Below are positions 34,990-44,343 of a DNA stretch of 64,000 nucleotides, piece after piece (the stretch's first letter is position 1; each line of letters opens with the position of its first letter). The stretch spans positions 1-64,000 of the forward strand of contig CAYQNJ010000003.1 in the NCBI GenBank assembly GCA_964418835.1, written 5' to 3'. The translations under genes were made by a program, and so were the position numbers. This DNA comes from UBA9076 sp964418835 (GTDB lineage Bacteria; Bacillota_I; Bacilli_A; Erysipelotrichales; Erysipelotrichaceae). The notes under the pieces are model-generated. The model saw nothing but the letters and a program-made list of their open reading frames with translations. It ran no database searches and had not been told where the DNA came from.

Positions 34990-37068
34990 ATGGAGTTTAA
35001 TGAATATTATTTAAAAACTTATGCATCATGGTTAGGTAAAATAATTGGAATTAGGTTAGGTGCACCAATAGAGGGATGGGAGTATAGAGAAATACTTAAA
35101 ACATATGGTGAAATTACATACTATCCAGTTGATTTTGATGTGTTTGCGGCAGATGATGATAGCAATGGTCCTTTATTTTTTGTTAAGGCATTAAATGATA
35201 GTAGTGATGATAGTTTAATAAATAAGATGTCTAATGCAGTTTTAAATTATGTAATAGATGGTCATGGCTTCTTTTGGTGGGGAGGAGAAGGAATTTCCAC
35301 AGAACATACAGCATATAATAATCTAAAAAAAGGAATGTTTGGGCCAGAGTCAGGGTCTTATAAAACAAATGGAAAGGAACTTGCAACACAAATTGGAGGA
35401 CAGATATTTAGTGATTGTTGGGGTTATGTTTCTGTAGGTGACCCTAATCTGGCTAGTTCACTTTCAAAAAAAATGGCAAGTGTTACTCATGATTTAGATG
35501 GAATTGAAGGTGCTAGTTTTGCGGCTAGTGCTATTTCTATTGCCTATAATGAAACAGATATAAAAGTAGTAATCGATAAAGCTTTAGAATATGTAAAGAA
35601 AGATAGTGCTTATTATAGAATTGTTATAGAAATAAAAGAATTTTATGAAAAAAATCAAGATGACTATAAAAAATGTTTAAATTACATAATAAAAAACCAC
35701 AACTATAGTGTGTATGGTGGAGTATGTCCTATAATTTCAAATACTGCATTAATGGTTATGGCAATGTACTATGGTGAATCTGATTTTAATAAAACAATGT
35801 GTATCCTAGCGACTTCTGGTTGGGATACTGATTGTAATTTAGGTAATGTTGGTTCAATAATGGGTGCTTTAGTTGGTATAGATAATATTGATGAGAAATG
35901 GATTAAACCTATAAATGATTTATTATTGTCTAGTAGTTCGATTGGAAGCTTAAATATTGATACAGTAAGTAATACAACATTAGAGTTTTGTAAGATTGGA
36001 TACAAGTTAAAAGGATTAAATATACCTGAAAGATATATAAATGATAAAAAGTTTTTATTTGATTTGCCTTATTCAACTCAATCATTTAAAACAAATTCCT
36101 ATAGATACTCAGAAACTAATTTGATTAATTATAATAATAAGTTAAAAGTAGTTATAAATAATGGGTATAAGGATTATTATTGTGATGTTTATCAAAAGAC
36201 TTACTATAGACCAAATGAAGTATATGATTCTAGATATGAACCAGTGTTTTCTCCAACAGTTTATCCAAATGAAACTATAAAATTTATAGTTTCTAATGAT
36301 GAAAATATTGATGTATCATTTTATATTTATGTAAAAGATTATGAGAAAGAATATGTTAGTGAAGAATATACTGTAAGTAATAAACAAACCTTATTATATA
36401 AGATACCAAAAGAAATTAATTTAGTAAGTGAATATGGTTTAAGAATTAAATATAATGATAGGATTATTAGATCTTACATAAACATACATGAAGTAGAAAT
36501 AATTACAGGATATGAATATGAACTGGATTTTACAAAGATTAATTATGAAGATTGGGGATTGGATTTTGTAGGAAATAATAGAAAAACAATAAGTCAATTA
36601 GTAAATATTTGTGGAAATACTTATTTAGATAATGGATTAATCCTTGAAGATTCTATGGTTATATTTTCTGATTATAAATCTAAGTTAAGTAATTTAGAAA
36701 TTATATTTCAATATAATGATGGAATAAATGTTGAATTCTGTTTTGGTTTAAAGGGAAATAACATTTATAAAAGTATATGGATAAATGATGGAAAGCTTTA
36801 TTATATCTATAGAATTAATAACATGATTGATAAAAAACTCATAGGAGTTATAGACAAAAATATATTAGATTCTGGTTTTAAGTTAACATTGAATATTGAT
36901 GTGAAATATGGGAATATAGTATTATCAAATATCAATGATATTTGTCTAAAACAAACTATAGAAAACTTTAAAACTGATTATGGTTGTGTTGCGATAAAAA
37001 ACAATAGTAAGAATATTTTAAAAGTTTACGGGTGTTTGTTGAAAGCTGAAGATGGAGGAAAGAAATGA
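34990..37068 (+). CDS. ADP-ribosylglycohydrolase-family protein with a C-terminal beta-sandwich region
   Basis: A 692-residue protein. The N-terminal half (about 1-320) is an ARH/DraG-type fold, whose members hydrolyse ADP-ribosyl or related glycosidic bonds using two metal ions. The metal-site motifs are seen as ADDDSNG near 50-56, HDLDGIEGAS near 155-165, and GWDTDCNLGN near 275-284. The C-terminal half (about 350-690) is beta-rich and looks like one or two carbohydrate-binding-type sandwiches. No signal peptide is seen. ATG 34990 is preferred over TTG 34978. The actual substrate in this operon is not known. Confidence 0.82.
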   Translation: MEFNEYYLKTYASWLGKIIGIRLGAPIEGWEYREILKTYGEITYYPVDFDVFAADDDSNGPLFFVKALNDSSDDSLINKMSNAVLNYVIDGHGFFWWGGEGISTEHTAYNNLKKGMFGPESGSYKTNGKELATQIGGQIFSDCWGYVSVGDPNLASSLSKKMASVTHDLDGIEGASFAASAISIAYNETDIKVVIDKALEYVKKDSAYYRIVIEIKEFYEKNQDDYKKCLNYIIKNHNYSVYGGVCPIISNTALMVMAMYYGESDFNKTMCILATSGWDTDCNLGNVGSIMGALVGIDNIDEKWIKPINDLLLSSSSIGSLNIDTVSNTTLEFCKIGYKLKGLNIPERYINDKKFLFDLPYSTQSFKTNSYRYSETNLINYNNKLKVVINNGYKDYYCDVYQKTYYRPNEVYDSRYEPVFSPTVYPNETIKFIVSNDENIDVSFYIYVKDYEKEYVSEEYTVSNKQTLLYKIPKEINLVSEYGLRIKYNDRIIRSYINIHEVEIITGYEYELDFTKINYEDWGLDFVGNNRKTISQLVNICGNTYLDNGLILEDSMVIFSDYKSKLSNLEIIFQYNDGINVEFCFGLKGNNIYKSIWINDGKLYYIYRINNMIDKKLIGVIDKNILDSGFKLTLNIDVKYGNIVLSNINDICLKQTIENFKTDYGCVAIKNNSKNILKVYGCLLKAEDGGKK

Positions 37069-38171
37069 AAAAAATTTTTGGAATCATTATTAGTATTCTA
37101 TTAGTTGTAACATTAGTTGGATGTAACAACACTACTAGTACTGAAGAAGGAACAACTACCGAAACACCTACAGAAGAAACTACTGGGGAAGACAAGGTTA
37201 AAGTAGCTTTACTACTACCTTATATTGGAGACCAATCTTATTTCGATGTTACTTATAATTCATTTAAGTTAATTAATGAAAAATATGGTGACCAAGTTGA
37301 AACAACTTTAATTGAAATGGGAGCAGATGAAGCTGGTTGGGCTAGTGCAAACTTACAAGCTGCAGAAAGTGGATATGATGTAATCATTTCTGGAAACTTC
37401 CAATATGAGTCATACATGCTTGATGTTGCAAAACAATATCCAGATATTACTTATATTAACTTTGACTATTCAGATCCAGAAATCAACAATCTACCAAATG
37501 TTTATGGTGTAACTTATAAATCAGAAGAAATTGGATATCTTGCTGGTATAGTTGCAGCTGTTAAATCTGAATCAAATGTTGTTGGAGCTATTGGTGGTAT
37601 GGAAATCAATGGTATCAAACAATTCTTAGGTGGATTTATACAAGGTGCTCTTGCTGTTAAACCTGATATTGATATTAAAGTTGGATTTGTTGGTGACTTC
37701 CAAGATACAGGAAAAATGAAAGAAATAGCATTAAATATGAACAAACAAGGTGCTGATGTAATTTGGCATGCTGCTGGTGGAGCTGGAAATGGTTTATTTG
37801 AAGCTGCAGCAGAAGCTGGATTTAGTACAATTGGTGTAGATACTGACCAATATGCTAGTTTATCTTCAAAACCTGAATTGGCTAATACAATTGTAACTTC
37901 AGGAACTAAAAACTGTGATATCGCTATTCTTGATGCTATTACTAAATACATGGATGGTAACCTTCCAATGGGCACATTAGTTGCATTAGGTTATGCAGAA
38001 AATGGTGTTGGTCTTGCTGAAAACGATCATTATAAAGAAGTTATGAGCGAAGAATTAAGAGCTGAAGTAACTAAATATGCTGATGAATTGAAAAATGGTA
38101 ATGTAACTGTTATCGATGTATCTCAAGATACAGAAGCTTGGGATGAATTAGTAGCAAAAACAAGCAAATAA
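37065..38171 (+). CDS. BMP/PnrA-family nucleoside-binding lipoprotein
   Basis: A 368-residue substrate-binding lipoprotein: signal peptide with lipobox TLVGC, a Thr/Glu-rich linker to about residue 42, then a type I periplasmic-binding fold of the Bmp/PnrA family. Members bind purine nucleosides and feed RbsA-like ABC importers. VGAIGG and GVDTDQY are characteristic. ATG overlaps the upstream TGA as ATGA. A hairpin after the gene may raise its level over that of the transporter genes. Confidence 0.92.
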   Translation: MKKIFGIIISILLVVTLVGCNNTTSTEEGTTTETPTEETTGEDKVKVALLLPYIGDQSYFDVTYNSFKLINEKYGDQVETTLIEMGADEAGWASANLQAAESGYDVIISGNFQYESYMLDVAKQYPDITYINFDYSDPEINNLPNVYGVTYKSEEIGYLAGIVAAVKSESNVVGAIGGMEINGIKQFLGGFIQGALAVKPDIDIKVGFVGDFQDTGKMKEIALNMNKQGADVIWHAAGGAGNGLFEAAAEAGFSTIGVDTDQYASLSSKPELANTIVTSGTKNCDIAILDAITKYMDGNLPMGTLVALGYAENGVGLAENDHYKEVMSEELRAEVTKYADELKNGNVTVIDVSQDTEAWDELVAKTSK

Positions 38172-38184
38172 AGTTATTTATTAT

Positions 38185-38215
38185 AATGCTCTATCAATTG
38201 ATAGAGCATTATTTG
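38185..38215 (+). terminator. Partial terminator between lipoprotein and ABC ATPase genes
   Basis: AATGCTCTATC, loop AATT, GATAGAGCATT, then a short ATTTG. A strong stem with a poor T-tract within an operon is typical of attenuation that leaves more mRNA for the binding protein. Confidence 0.7.
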
Positions 38216-38229
38216 TATAGGGGGTTACG

Positions 38230-39786
38230 ATGAGTGAAACTATATTAAAATTAGAAAATATTACTAAGGTATATTCTAATGGTGTAATCGCAAATAAAAA
38301 TGTTAATATTGAATTTAAAAAAGGTGAAATCCACTCGATTGTTGGAGAGAATGGCGCTGGTAAATCAACTTTAATGAAGATAATTTTTGCGAATGAAAAA
38401 CAAACTACAGGAGATATTTACTACAAAGGAGAAAAAATACATTATAGTAGTTCTTTAGAAGCTATTAAAAATGGTATTGGAATGGTATATCAACACTTTA
38501 AATTGATTCCTTCTTTTACTGTTGCACAAAATATAATTTTAGGATCTGAACCTATAAAAGGTGGAGTATTTCTTGATAAAAAAGAAGGAGTAAAAATTAC
38601 TCAAGAACTTGCAAAGAAATATAATTTTGATATTGATGTTAATGCGAAGGTTCAAGATTTAACAGTAAGTGCAAAACAAAAAGTTGAGATACTTAAAACA
38701 TTATATAGAGATGCTAAAGTTATTATTTTAGATGAGCCCACTGCAGTATTAACTCCTCAAGAAACGGAAGCATTATTTGAGCAACTATTATATTTTAAAA
38801 AGTTGGGTCACACAATAATTTTTATTTCTCATAAGTTAAATGAGATAAAACAAATTAGTGATAAGATAACAGTTATTTCAAGTGGTGAAACAAAAGGTAC
38901 ATATAATTGTGAAGATATAAGTATTGATCAACTAACAGAATTAATAATTGGTAGAAAGCTTGATAGTACATTCGATAGTAAAAAAGATGAAGTAGAACAT
39001 AGACCTTTACTTACAGTGAAAGATCTTTCCTTTAAGGAGTCAGGTGTTTATAAAGTAGAGAATGTTAGTTTTACAGTTGATTCAGGAGAAATACTAGGGA
39101 TTGCCGGTGTACAAGGTAATGGTCAAGAAGAACTTGTAAAAATGATTACAGGTTTACTTCATCAGGATAGTGGTTTAATAAAGATAGATAATAAGGATGT
39201 ATCAAGTTTTAATATAAAAAATAGAAGAGACAATGGCTTATCTTATATTCCTGAGGATAGAATGGTTGATGGAGTAGCGGCAGAGGCTAGTGTTAGTGAA
39301 AACCTTATTTCAACATTCTATGGTAATGAAGAGATTAGTGGAAAGTTATTTATGAAGGAAAAAAAGATTAAAGAACTTTCAAAAGAATTAATTGATAGAT
39401 TTTCTATTAGAACTAAGGATGAAAATTCTAAGGTTGATAGTTTATCAGGTGGTAATATTCAAAAGGTTGTAGTAGCAAGAGAGTGGAAAACATCACCACT
39501 TATAATGGTTGCTGAACAACCTACAAGAGGTATTGATGTTGGTAGTGCTAGATACATACATGAACAATTACTTCAAATGAGAAACAATGGTAAAGGTATT
39601 TTACTAATTAGTGCTGACTTAAATGAGATTATGTCCTTATCTGACAGATTATTAGTAATGTTTGATGGAAAACTAGTTGGACATTTTGATGATGTAAGTA
39701 ATATAAGTGAAAGTGAGTTAGGCTTATATATGCTTGGAACTAAGCAACAAAGTGAAGAAGAATTAAGGAGGGCTACTCATGAGTAA
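38230..39786 (+). CDS. Nucleoside-type ABC transporter ATPase (two nucleotide-binding domains)
   Basis: A 518-residue tandem ATPase like NupA/YufO or RbsA. The first domain has GENGAGKST; the second has the degenerate GVQGNGQEE Walker A and the signature LSGGNIQK. Both show DEPT/EQPT Walker B ends. It energises the two permeases that follow. The start ATG follows a GGGGTTACG site after the hairpin, and its end overlaps the first permease by 8 bases. Confidence 0.93.
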   Translation: MSETILKLENITKVYSNGVIANKNVNIEFKKGEIHSIVGENGAGKSTLMKIIFANEKQTTGDIYYKGEKIHYSSSLEAIKNGIGMVYQHFKLIPSFTVAQNIILGSEPIKGGVFLDKKEGVKITQELAKKYNFDIDVNAKVQDLTVSAKQKVEILKTLYRDAKVIILDEPTAVLTPQETEALFEQLLYFKKLGHTIIFISHKLNEIKQISDKITVISSGETKGTYNCEDISIDQLTELIIGRKLDSTFDSKKDEVEHRPLLTVKDLSFKESGVYKVENVSFTVDSGEILGIAGVQGNGQEELVKMITGLLHQDSGLIKIDNKDVSSFNIKNRRDNGLSYIPEDRMVDGVAAEASVSENLISTFYGNEEISGKLFMKEKKIKELSKELIDRFSIRTKDENSKVDSLSGGNIQKVVVAREWKTSPLIMVAEQPTRGIDVGSARYIHEQLLQMRNNGKGILLISADLNEIMSLSDRLLVMFDGKLVGHFDDVSNISESELGLYMLGTKQQSEEELRRATHE

Positions 39787-40879
39787 GAAAAATAAATTAA
39801 CACTTACTAAAATTAAGTGGACTGATGATAGGCCGTTTTCTATTCTACAATTAATTTCATCATTGCTTATTGCGTTGATAATTACATTTATAGTTTTATT
39901 GATTGTTTCAGATAATCCTACAAAGGATTTTATAGATTTATTAACATATCCACTTCAAAGTAAATTCTTCTTTGGATATGTATTAATTAAAATGGTTCCT
40001 TTGTGTTTTGCAGGTCTTGCTACATTATTATACTTTAAGACAGGGTTCTTTAACTTAAGTACAGAGGGTATATTTTATATATGTGGTGTGTTTTGTACAA
40101 TAGTTGCAGTTAATACAGGTTTTATGAGTGGTAATTCTATTGTGGATTCAGCTTTGGCAATAGTAATACCAGGTTTATTAGGTGGTTTAATTGCGCTTGG
40201 TCCAGGTATTTTAAAAGCAAAGTTTAATACAGGTGAAATGGTTATTTCTTTAATGTTAAACAGTATTTTATTTGGTATTGGATTTTATATAGTAAAGACA
40301 TTCTTGGCGGTTGAAGGTGTTTCAGGAAATGCTTCTGCTCCATTTATTGAAAGTGCTAAGTTAGGAATTATATTAAAAGGAACACAAGTACACAGTGGTT
40401 TTATATTAATGCTGATAGCAGTGGTTGTAGTTTATATATTGTTATATAAAACTAAACTTGGTTATCAAATAAGAATGACAGGTTTAAACAAAAACTTTGC
40501 AAAATATTCAGGTATGGGTGCAACTAGTTTAATATTAATTGTTCACTTTCTTGCGGGTTTTCTTGGTGGTATTGGTTCATCTATAGAATTACTTGGTATA
40601 TATAAAAGATTTTCTTGGACTACTTTACCAGGTTTAGGTTTTACTGGTGCATTAATGGCGATGTTAGGGAGGAATCATCCAATAGGGGTATTAATTGCTG
40701 CCTTTGGAATTAGTTATCTAAGGGCTAGTGCTCAGTTGTTGGCTAATAGTAGTGCTGTAATTGATGTTAAGTTAATTTCTTTAGTAGAAGTTATTCTTAC
40801 ATTACTTATTTCTTCTCAATACTTCTTAAGAGCATGGAGAAATAAAAAGCTTATAAAGGAGGAAATTACTCATGAATGA
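39779..40879 (+). CDS. Nucleoside-type ABC permease 1
   Basis: A 366-residue integral membrane protein of the BPD_transp_2 (NupB/YufP) family with about 8-10 helices. The family motif TGFFNLSTEGIFYICGVF near residues 83-100 is clear. It overlaps the ATPase gene (8 bases) and the second permease (8 bases) with ATGA-type junctions, so the whole importer is translationally coupled. Confidence 0.92.
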   Translation: MSKKNKLTLTKIKWTDDRPFSILQLISSLLIALIITFIVLLIVSDNPTKDFIDLLTYPLQSKFFFGYVLIKMVPLCFAGLATLLYFKTGFFNLSTEGIFYICGVFCTIVAVNTGFMSGNSIVDSALAIVIPGLLGGLIALGPGILKAKFNTGEMVISLMLNSILFGIGFYIVKTFLAVEGVSGNASAPFIESAKLGIILKGTQVHSGFILMLIAVVVVYILLYKTKLGYQIRMTGLNKNFAKYSGMGATSLILIVHFLAGFLGGIGSSIELLGIYKRFSWTTLPGLGFTGALMAMLGRNHPIGVLIAAFGISYLRASAQLLANSSAVIDVKLISLVEVILTLLISSQYFLRAWRNKKLIKEEITHE

Positions 40880-41789
40880 TTTTGTAGGTACATTCTTAAG
40901 TGCTGGATTCATATTTGTAATAATTAGAGTTGGAGTTCCTCTTCTATATGCATCAATGAGTGCTTATGTGGCTGATGTAGCAGGAATTCCAAATATAGCT
41001 GTCGAAGGTTTAATGATTATGGGGGCTTTATTTGGTGTGTACTTTAGTGCTTTATTCTCAAGTTCATGGCTAGGATTACTTGGTGCTATTGTTGTTGGTG
41101 TATTAATGTCTTTGGTAATGGCTTTCTTTACTATGAAAATGAAAGCAAATCCAATAATGATAGGTATTGCATTAAATTTATTTGCGGCAGATTTTAGTTT
41201 ATGGTTATTAATGGTCTGGACTGGATCGAAAGGTACCACAGGAAGTTTACCTTCTAAAGTATTACCTACTTGGAATATTCCAATAATAGAAGATATACCA
41301 ATATTAGGAGAAATAATATCAGGGCATTATTTCTTAACATATGTTTGTCTAGTACTTACAATATTAATTTATATATTGATATATAAAACACCATTTGGTT
41401 TAAGGATGAAAGCCTGTGGTTTAGATGAAGAAACAGCTATTTCAGTTGGAATAAAAGTTAATAAAGTTAGATTGATTGCAATAGTGATTTCAGGTGTGTT
41501 GGCTACTTTAGGTGGAGCATATTTATCGATGGGATACTTGTCTATCTTCTCAAATAACATGACTGCATCTCGAGGTTGGATGGGTATAGCGGCTAGTTCA
41601 GTTGGTCAGGGTAATATGATTATTGTTTTACTAACAACAGCCTTATTTGCGATATCTCAGGGTGTCGTTAATGAGTTGATTCTTACTAATTTACCTGCAG
41701 AACTTGTAAATACGATTCCTTATTTAGTAGTTACAATTGGGTTGATATTCTTATCTATTAAAGAATACAGAAAGTCTAAAAAGAAATGA
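40872..41789 (+). CDS. Nucleoside-type ABC permease 2
   Basis: A 305-residue membrane permease of the NupC/YufQ family. GIPNIAVEGLMIMGALFGV near residues 37-55 is the counterpart of the permease 1 motif. It forms a heterodimer with permease 1. Its TGA stop overlaps the ATG of the nucleoside hydrolase, so uptake and cleavage are coupled. Confidence 0.92.
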   Translation: MNDFVGTFLSAGFIFVIIRVGVPLLYASMSAYVADVAGIPNIAVEGLMIMGALFGVYFSALFSSSWLGLLGAIVVGVLMSLVMAFFTMKMKANPIMIGIALNLFAADFSLWLLMVWTGSKGTTGSLPSKVLPTWNIPIIEDIPILGEIISGHYFLTYVCLVLTILIYILIYKTPFGLRMKACGLDEETAISVGIKVNKVRLIAIVISGVLATLGGAYLSMGYLSIFSNNMTASRGWMGIAASSVGQGNMIIVLLTTALFAISQGVVNELILTNLPAELVNTIPYLVVTIGLIFLSIKEYRKSKKK

Positions 41790-42706
41790 AAGTAATAATT
41801 GATTGTGATCCTGGTCATGATGATATTATGGCAATATTTACAGCATTAGCTCATCCAGAAGAAATAGAAATATTGGGTTATACAACTGTTTGTGGTAATA
41901 ATCTGTTAGATAAGGTCACAAACAATTTATGTAATGTTTTATCATTTTTAAATATAGATGGAGTTATTTCTAAAGGTGCAGATAAACCTTTAGTTTATGA
42001 TCCAGACCCTCAACCAATAGCACATGGTGAAAGTGGTTTAGATGGTCCAGTGTTTAATGAATGTGATGTTTATCCTATTAAGGATAATGCTATTGAATTT
42101 ATGTATAAAACAATATCTAATAGCATAGATAAAATTACAATTTTTGCTTTAGGTCCATTAACTAATATTGCAAAGTTAATAAGTAAATACCCAAAAGTAG
42201 TAAGTAGTATTGATAAAGTTATTATTATGGGCGGTTCTATTTATAGAGGGAATATATTAGAAGAATCTGAGTTTAATATTTATGAAGATCCTCATAGTGC
42301 AAAGCTAGTATTTGATTCTAATTTAAATATTGTTTTGGCACCATTAGAAGTTTGTGATTATTGTACACTTAGCCATAGTATTATTGATGGCTATTTAGAT
42401 AAATCAAATTTATATAAACTTACTTATGATATATTAAATTTCTACTTTGGTTACTCAAAAAGAAAAGGTGATAATAAATCACCAGTGTTTGATTTGGCAG
42501 TGCCTATGTATTGTTTACATCCAGAAATATTTGAAGGTAAACAAGCTTATGTGGATATTGTGCTAGATGGAGATAAAAGAGGTAAAACATTAATTGATTA
42601 TAATGAAAAGGGAAATGTCTTAGTATTGGATAAAGCAAACAATATGAAATTTGAAGAATATTTTGTTTATGATTTAAGTATATTAGATGGTATGTTAGAT
42701 AACTAG
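41786..42706 (+). CDS. Inosine/uridine-preferring nucleoside hydrolase
   Basis: A 306-residue calcium-dependent cytoplasmic enzyme that splits ribonucleosides into base and ribose. The signature DCDPGHDD is at residues 5-12, GESGLDGP at about 84-91, and the later NIYEDPHSAK carries another active-site segment. It is the last gene of the nine-gene operon and its ribose product is the natural substrate of the ribokinase-like first gene. The last 12 bases overlap the convergent TraX-like gene. Confidence 0.94.
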   Translation: MKVIIDCDPGHDDIMAIFTALAHPEEIEILGYTTVCGNNLLDKVTNNLCNVLSFLNIDGVISKGADKPLVYDPDPQPIAHGESGLDGPVFNECDVYPIKDNAIEFMYKTISNSIDKITIFALGPLTNIAKLISKYPKVVSSIDKVIIMGGSIYRGNILEESEFNIYEDPHSAKLVFDSNLNIVLAPLEVCDYCTLSHSIIDGYLDKSNLYKLTYDILNFYFGYSKRKGDNKSPVFDLAVPMYCLHPEIFEGKQAYVDIVLDGDKRGKTLIDYNEKGNVLVLDKANNMKFEEYFVYDLSILDGMLDN

Positions 42707-43396
42707 TCTTATAAGATATAGGATTATTAGATGTAATGGATAAAATGCATAAAATAAGTATTTGTTTTGTTTGCCACGCTCACCATTATAAAACCATATA
42801 GGTATAAATGCGATTGGTGCTGTTATTTCCCAAGCAAAAGTAAGAACTCCAAATAATGTTTGGAGTTTTTTATTTGAATGAAACTTGTATAGAATTGCGA
42901 TTGCAAGTACACCAAAATGAGAGTAATCAGTATTTAAATAGTATGCAGGAACACATGTTATTAATAAAATTATTAATCTTACTATTGGTCCTTTTTCATT
43001 ATATTTATCTAAAAAGTAAATGCATATTAAGCCTAAAAATAATGTAAAGAATACATTTTGATGATTAAAATATAATAAATTATTACTATTTGCAAGATTG
43101 AAAGGTATCTCAGAAATAAATGCGAATACAATTAGGTTTAATGCATATTTCTTAATATCTTTTGTGTTTAAGTAACCTTCTACAATTAAAAAACAAAATA
43201 TAGGAAAGGATATTCTGCCTATTAACCTAGAAATAATATAAATTAGTTTTAAGGTTTTAAGCTCAGGTGCAACATTTGTAAAATCAAATGAAAATGCTGA
43301 ATAACCTAAATATGGTTCAATTAAAAATGCACCTATATGATCTATAAGCATAGTTATTAAAGCAATCCATTTTAGAGTTGAGCCTTTTACTTTCAT
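42695..43396 (-). CDS. TraX-family membrane protein
   Basis: A 233-residue protein with about seven membrane helices. The N-terminus (MLIDHIGAFL) and the segment RISFPIFCFLIVEG are typical of the TraX/YfhO-side acyltransferase-like family, named after the F-pilin acetylase. In Gram-positive bacteria its substrate is unknown. It is convergent to the riboside operon with a 12-base overlap and lies 8 bases downstream of the MBL-fold gene, so the two are probably one unit. Confidence 0.85.
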   Translation of the reverse strand: MKVKGSTLKWIALITMLIDHIGAFLIEPYLGYSAFSFDFTNVAPELKTLKLIYIISRLIGRISFPIFCFLIVEGYLNTKDIKKYALNLIVFAFISEIPFNLANSNNLLYFNHQNVFFTLFLGLICIYFLDKYNEKGPIVRLIILLITCVPAYYLNTDYSHFGVLAIAILYKFHSNKKLQTLFGVLTFAWEITAPIAFIPIWFYNGERGKQNKYLFYAFYPLHLIILYLIRLVI

Positions 43397-43404
43397 ACAT
43401 TTAA

Positions 43405-44280
43405 TTATATATCAAATACATCCAAATCATGACCATTAATAACATTACCGTTATAATGGTTTCTTATTTCATCCAGAATAAATTCTTCTCTTTCTTTAAT
43501 TTCTTTTTCAATATTTAAATTATCATCATAAAAATCGATATGATAAATTCTATGAGTTGTAATTAATAGTTTTGGTTTAGATATGGAACACATCTTACCT
43601 AAATCACTAGACATTGTATGTACAGATTTATGATATTCTTGCCATTTAGGTTCTCTTTGTTTTAATCCTGCCTCATATTCAACTTCATGAACTAAAATAT
43701 CCACACCTATAGACTCTTCTAATATTTTTTCATTTATGCTTGTATCACCACTAATTAATATTGTTTTATTATCTATATAGAATTTATATGCATATGATTC
43801 TAAAGTTCCATGAGTTACTCTAATAGCCTTTACTCTTACATAATCATCTTTATAAATATAATTATCAAATACTTGATGTGTGTTTACAATAATACCTGTT
43901 GTATTAGCTTGTTCTTTTCCAGTTTTTCTAAAATCAATATCATCCTCAAATGCTTTAAGAATGTTTGATACTAATTTATCAGTATTTTTAGGTCCATAGA
44001 TATTTAATGGATTTTTTCTTTCTAAAACCCAAGGAGTTAGTATTAAATCTGCAATACCTATGGTGTGATCTGAGTGTAAATGTGTTAAAAAAGCAGTATC
44101 AATATTTGAAGGTCTTAATTGTTTAATACCCTTCATATACGCCTTACTAGCTTGTCTAATAACACCACTTCCAAAATCAACTAAATATACCTTATCTTTA
44201 ACAACAATCGCATAACTAGCACCACATGCATTATATTCACTATTTGGTGTTCCTGTACCTAATAATATTAATTTAGTCAT
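43405..44280 (-). CDS. MBL-fold hydrolase, RNase Z-like
   Basis: A 291-residue metallo-beta-lactamase-fold enzyme. The metal site THLHSDHTIG is at about 65-74, with ISGDTSIN and the late TTHRIY His. GTGTPNSEYNACGASY at the N-terminus is like ribonuclease Z and the related arylsulfatase/phosphodiesterase-type members. A tRNA 3'-processing role is possible, but the weak match to the exosite region makes a small-molecule phosphodiesterase equally plausible. Confidence 0.8.
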   Translation of the reverse strand: MTKLILLGTGTPNSEYNACGASYAIVVKDKVYLVDFGSGVIRQASKAYMKGIKQLRPSNIDTAFLTHLHSDHTIGIADLILTPWVLERKNPLNIYGPKNTDKLVSNILKAFEDDIDFRKTGKEQANTTGIIVNTHQVFDNYIYKDDYVRVKAIRVTHGTLESYAYKFYIDNKTILISGDTSINEKILEESIGVDILVHEVEYEAGLKQREPKWQEYHKSVHTMSSDLGKMCSISKPKLLITTHRIYHIDFYDDNLNIEKEIKEREEFILDEIRNHYNGNVINGHDLDVFDI

Positions 44281-44343
44281 AATAATCTCCCATTTATATA
44301 TTACATTATGTTGTGATAGAATTAAAACATATGGAGGTAGAGT

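Noticed and set aside
37514..37975. A 153-codon open frame opposite the PnrA-type lipoprotein gene.
   Set aside because: It lies wholly antisense to a clearly conserved gene and lacks any recognisable protein pattern.
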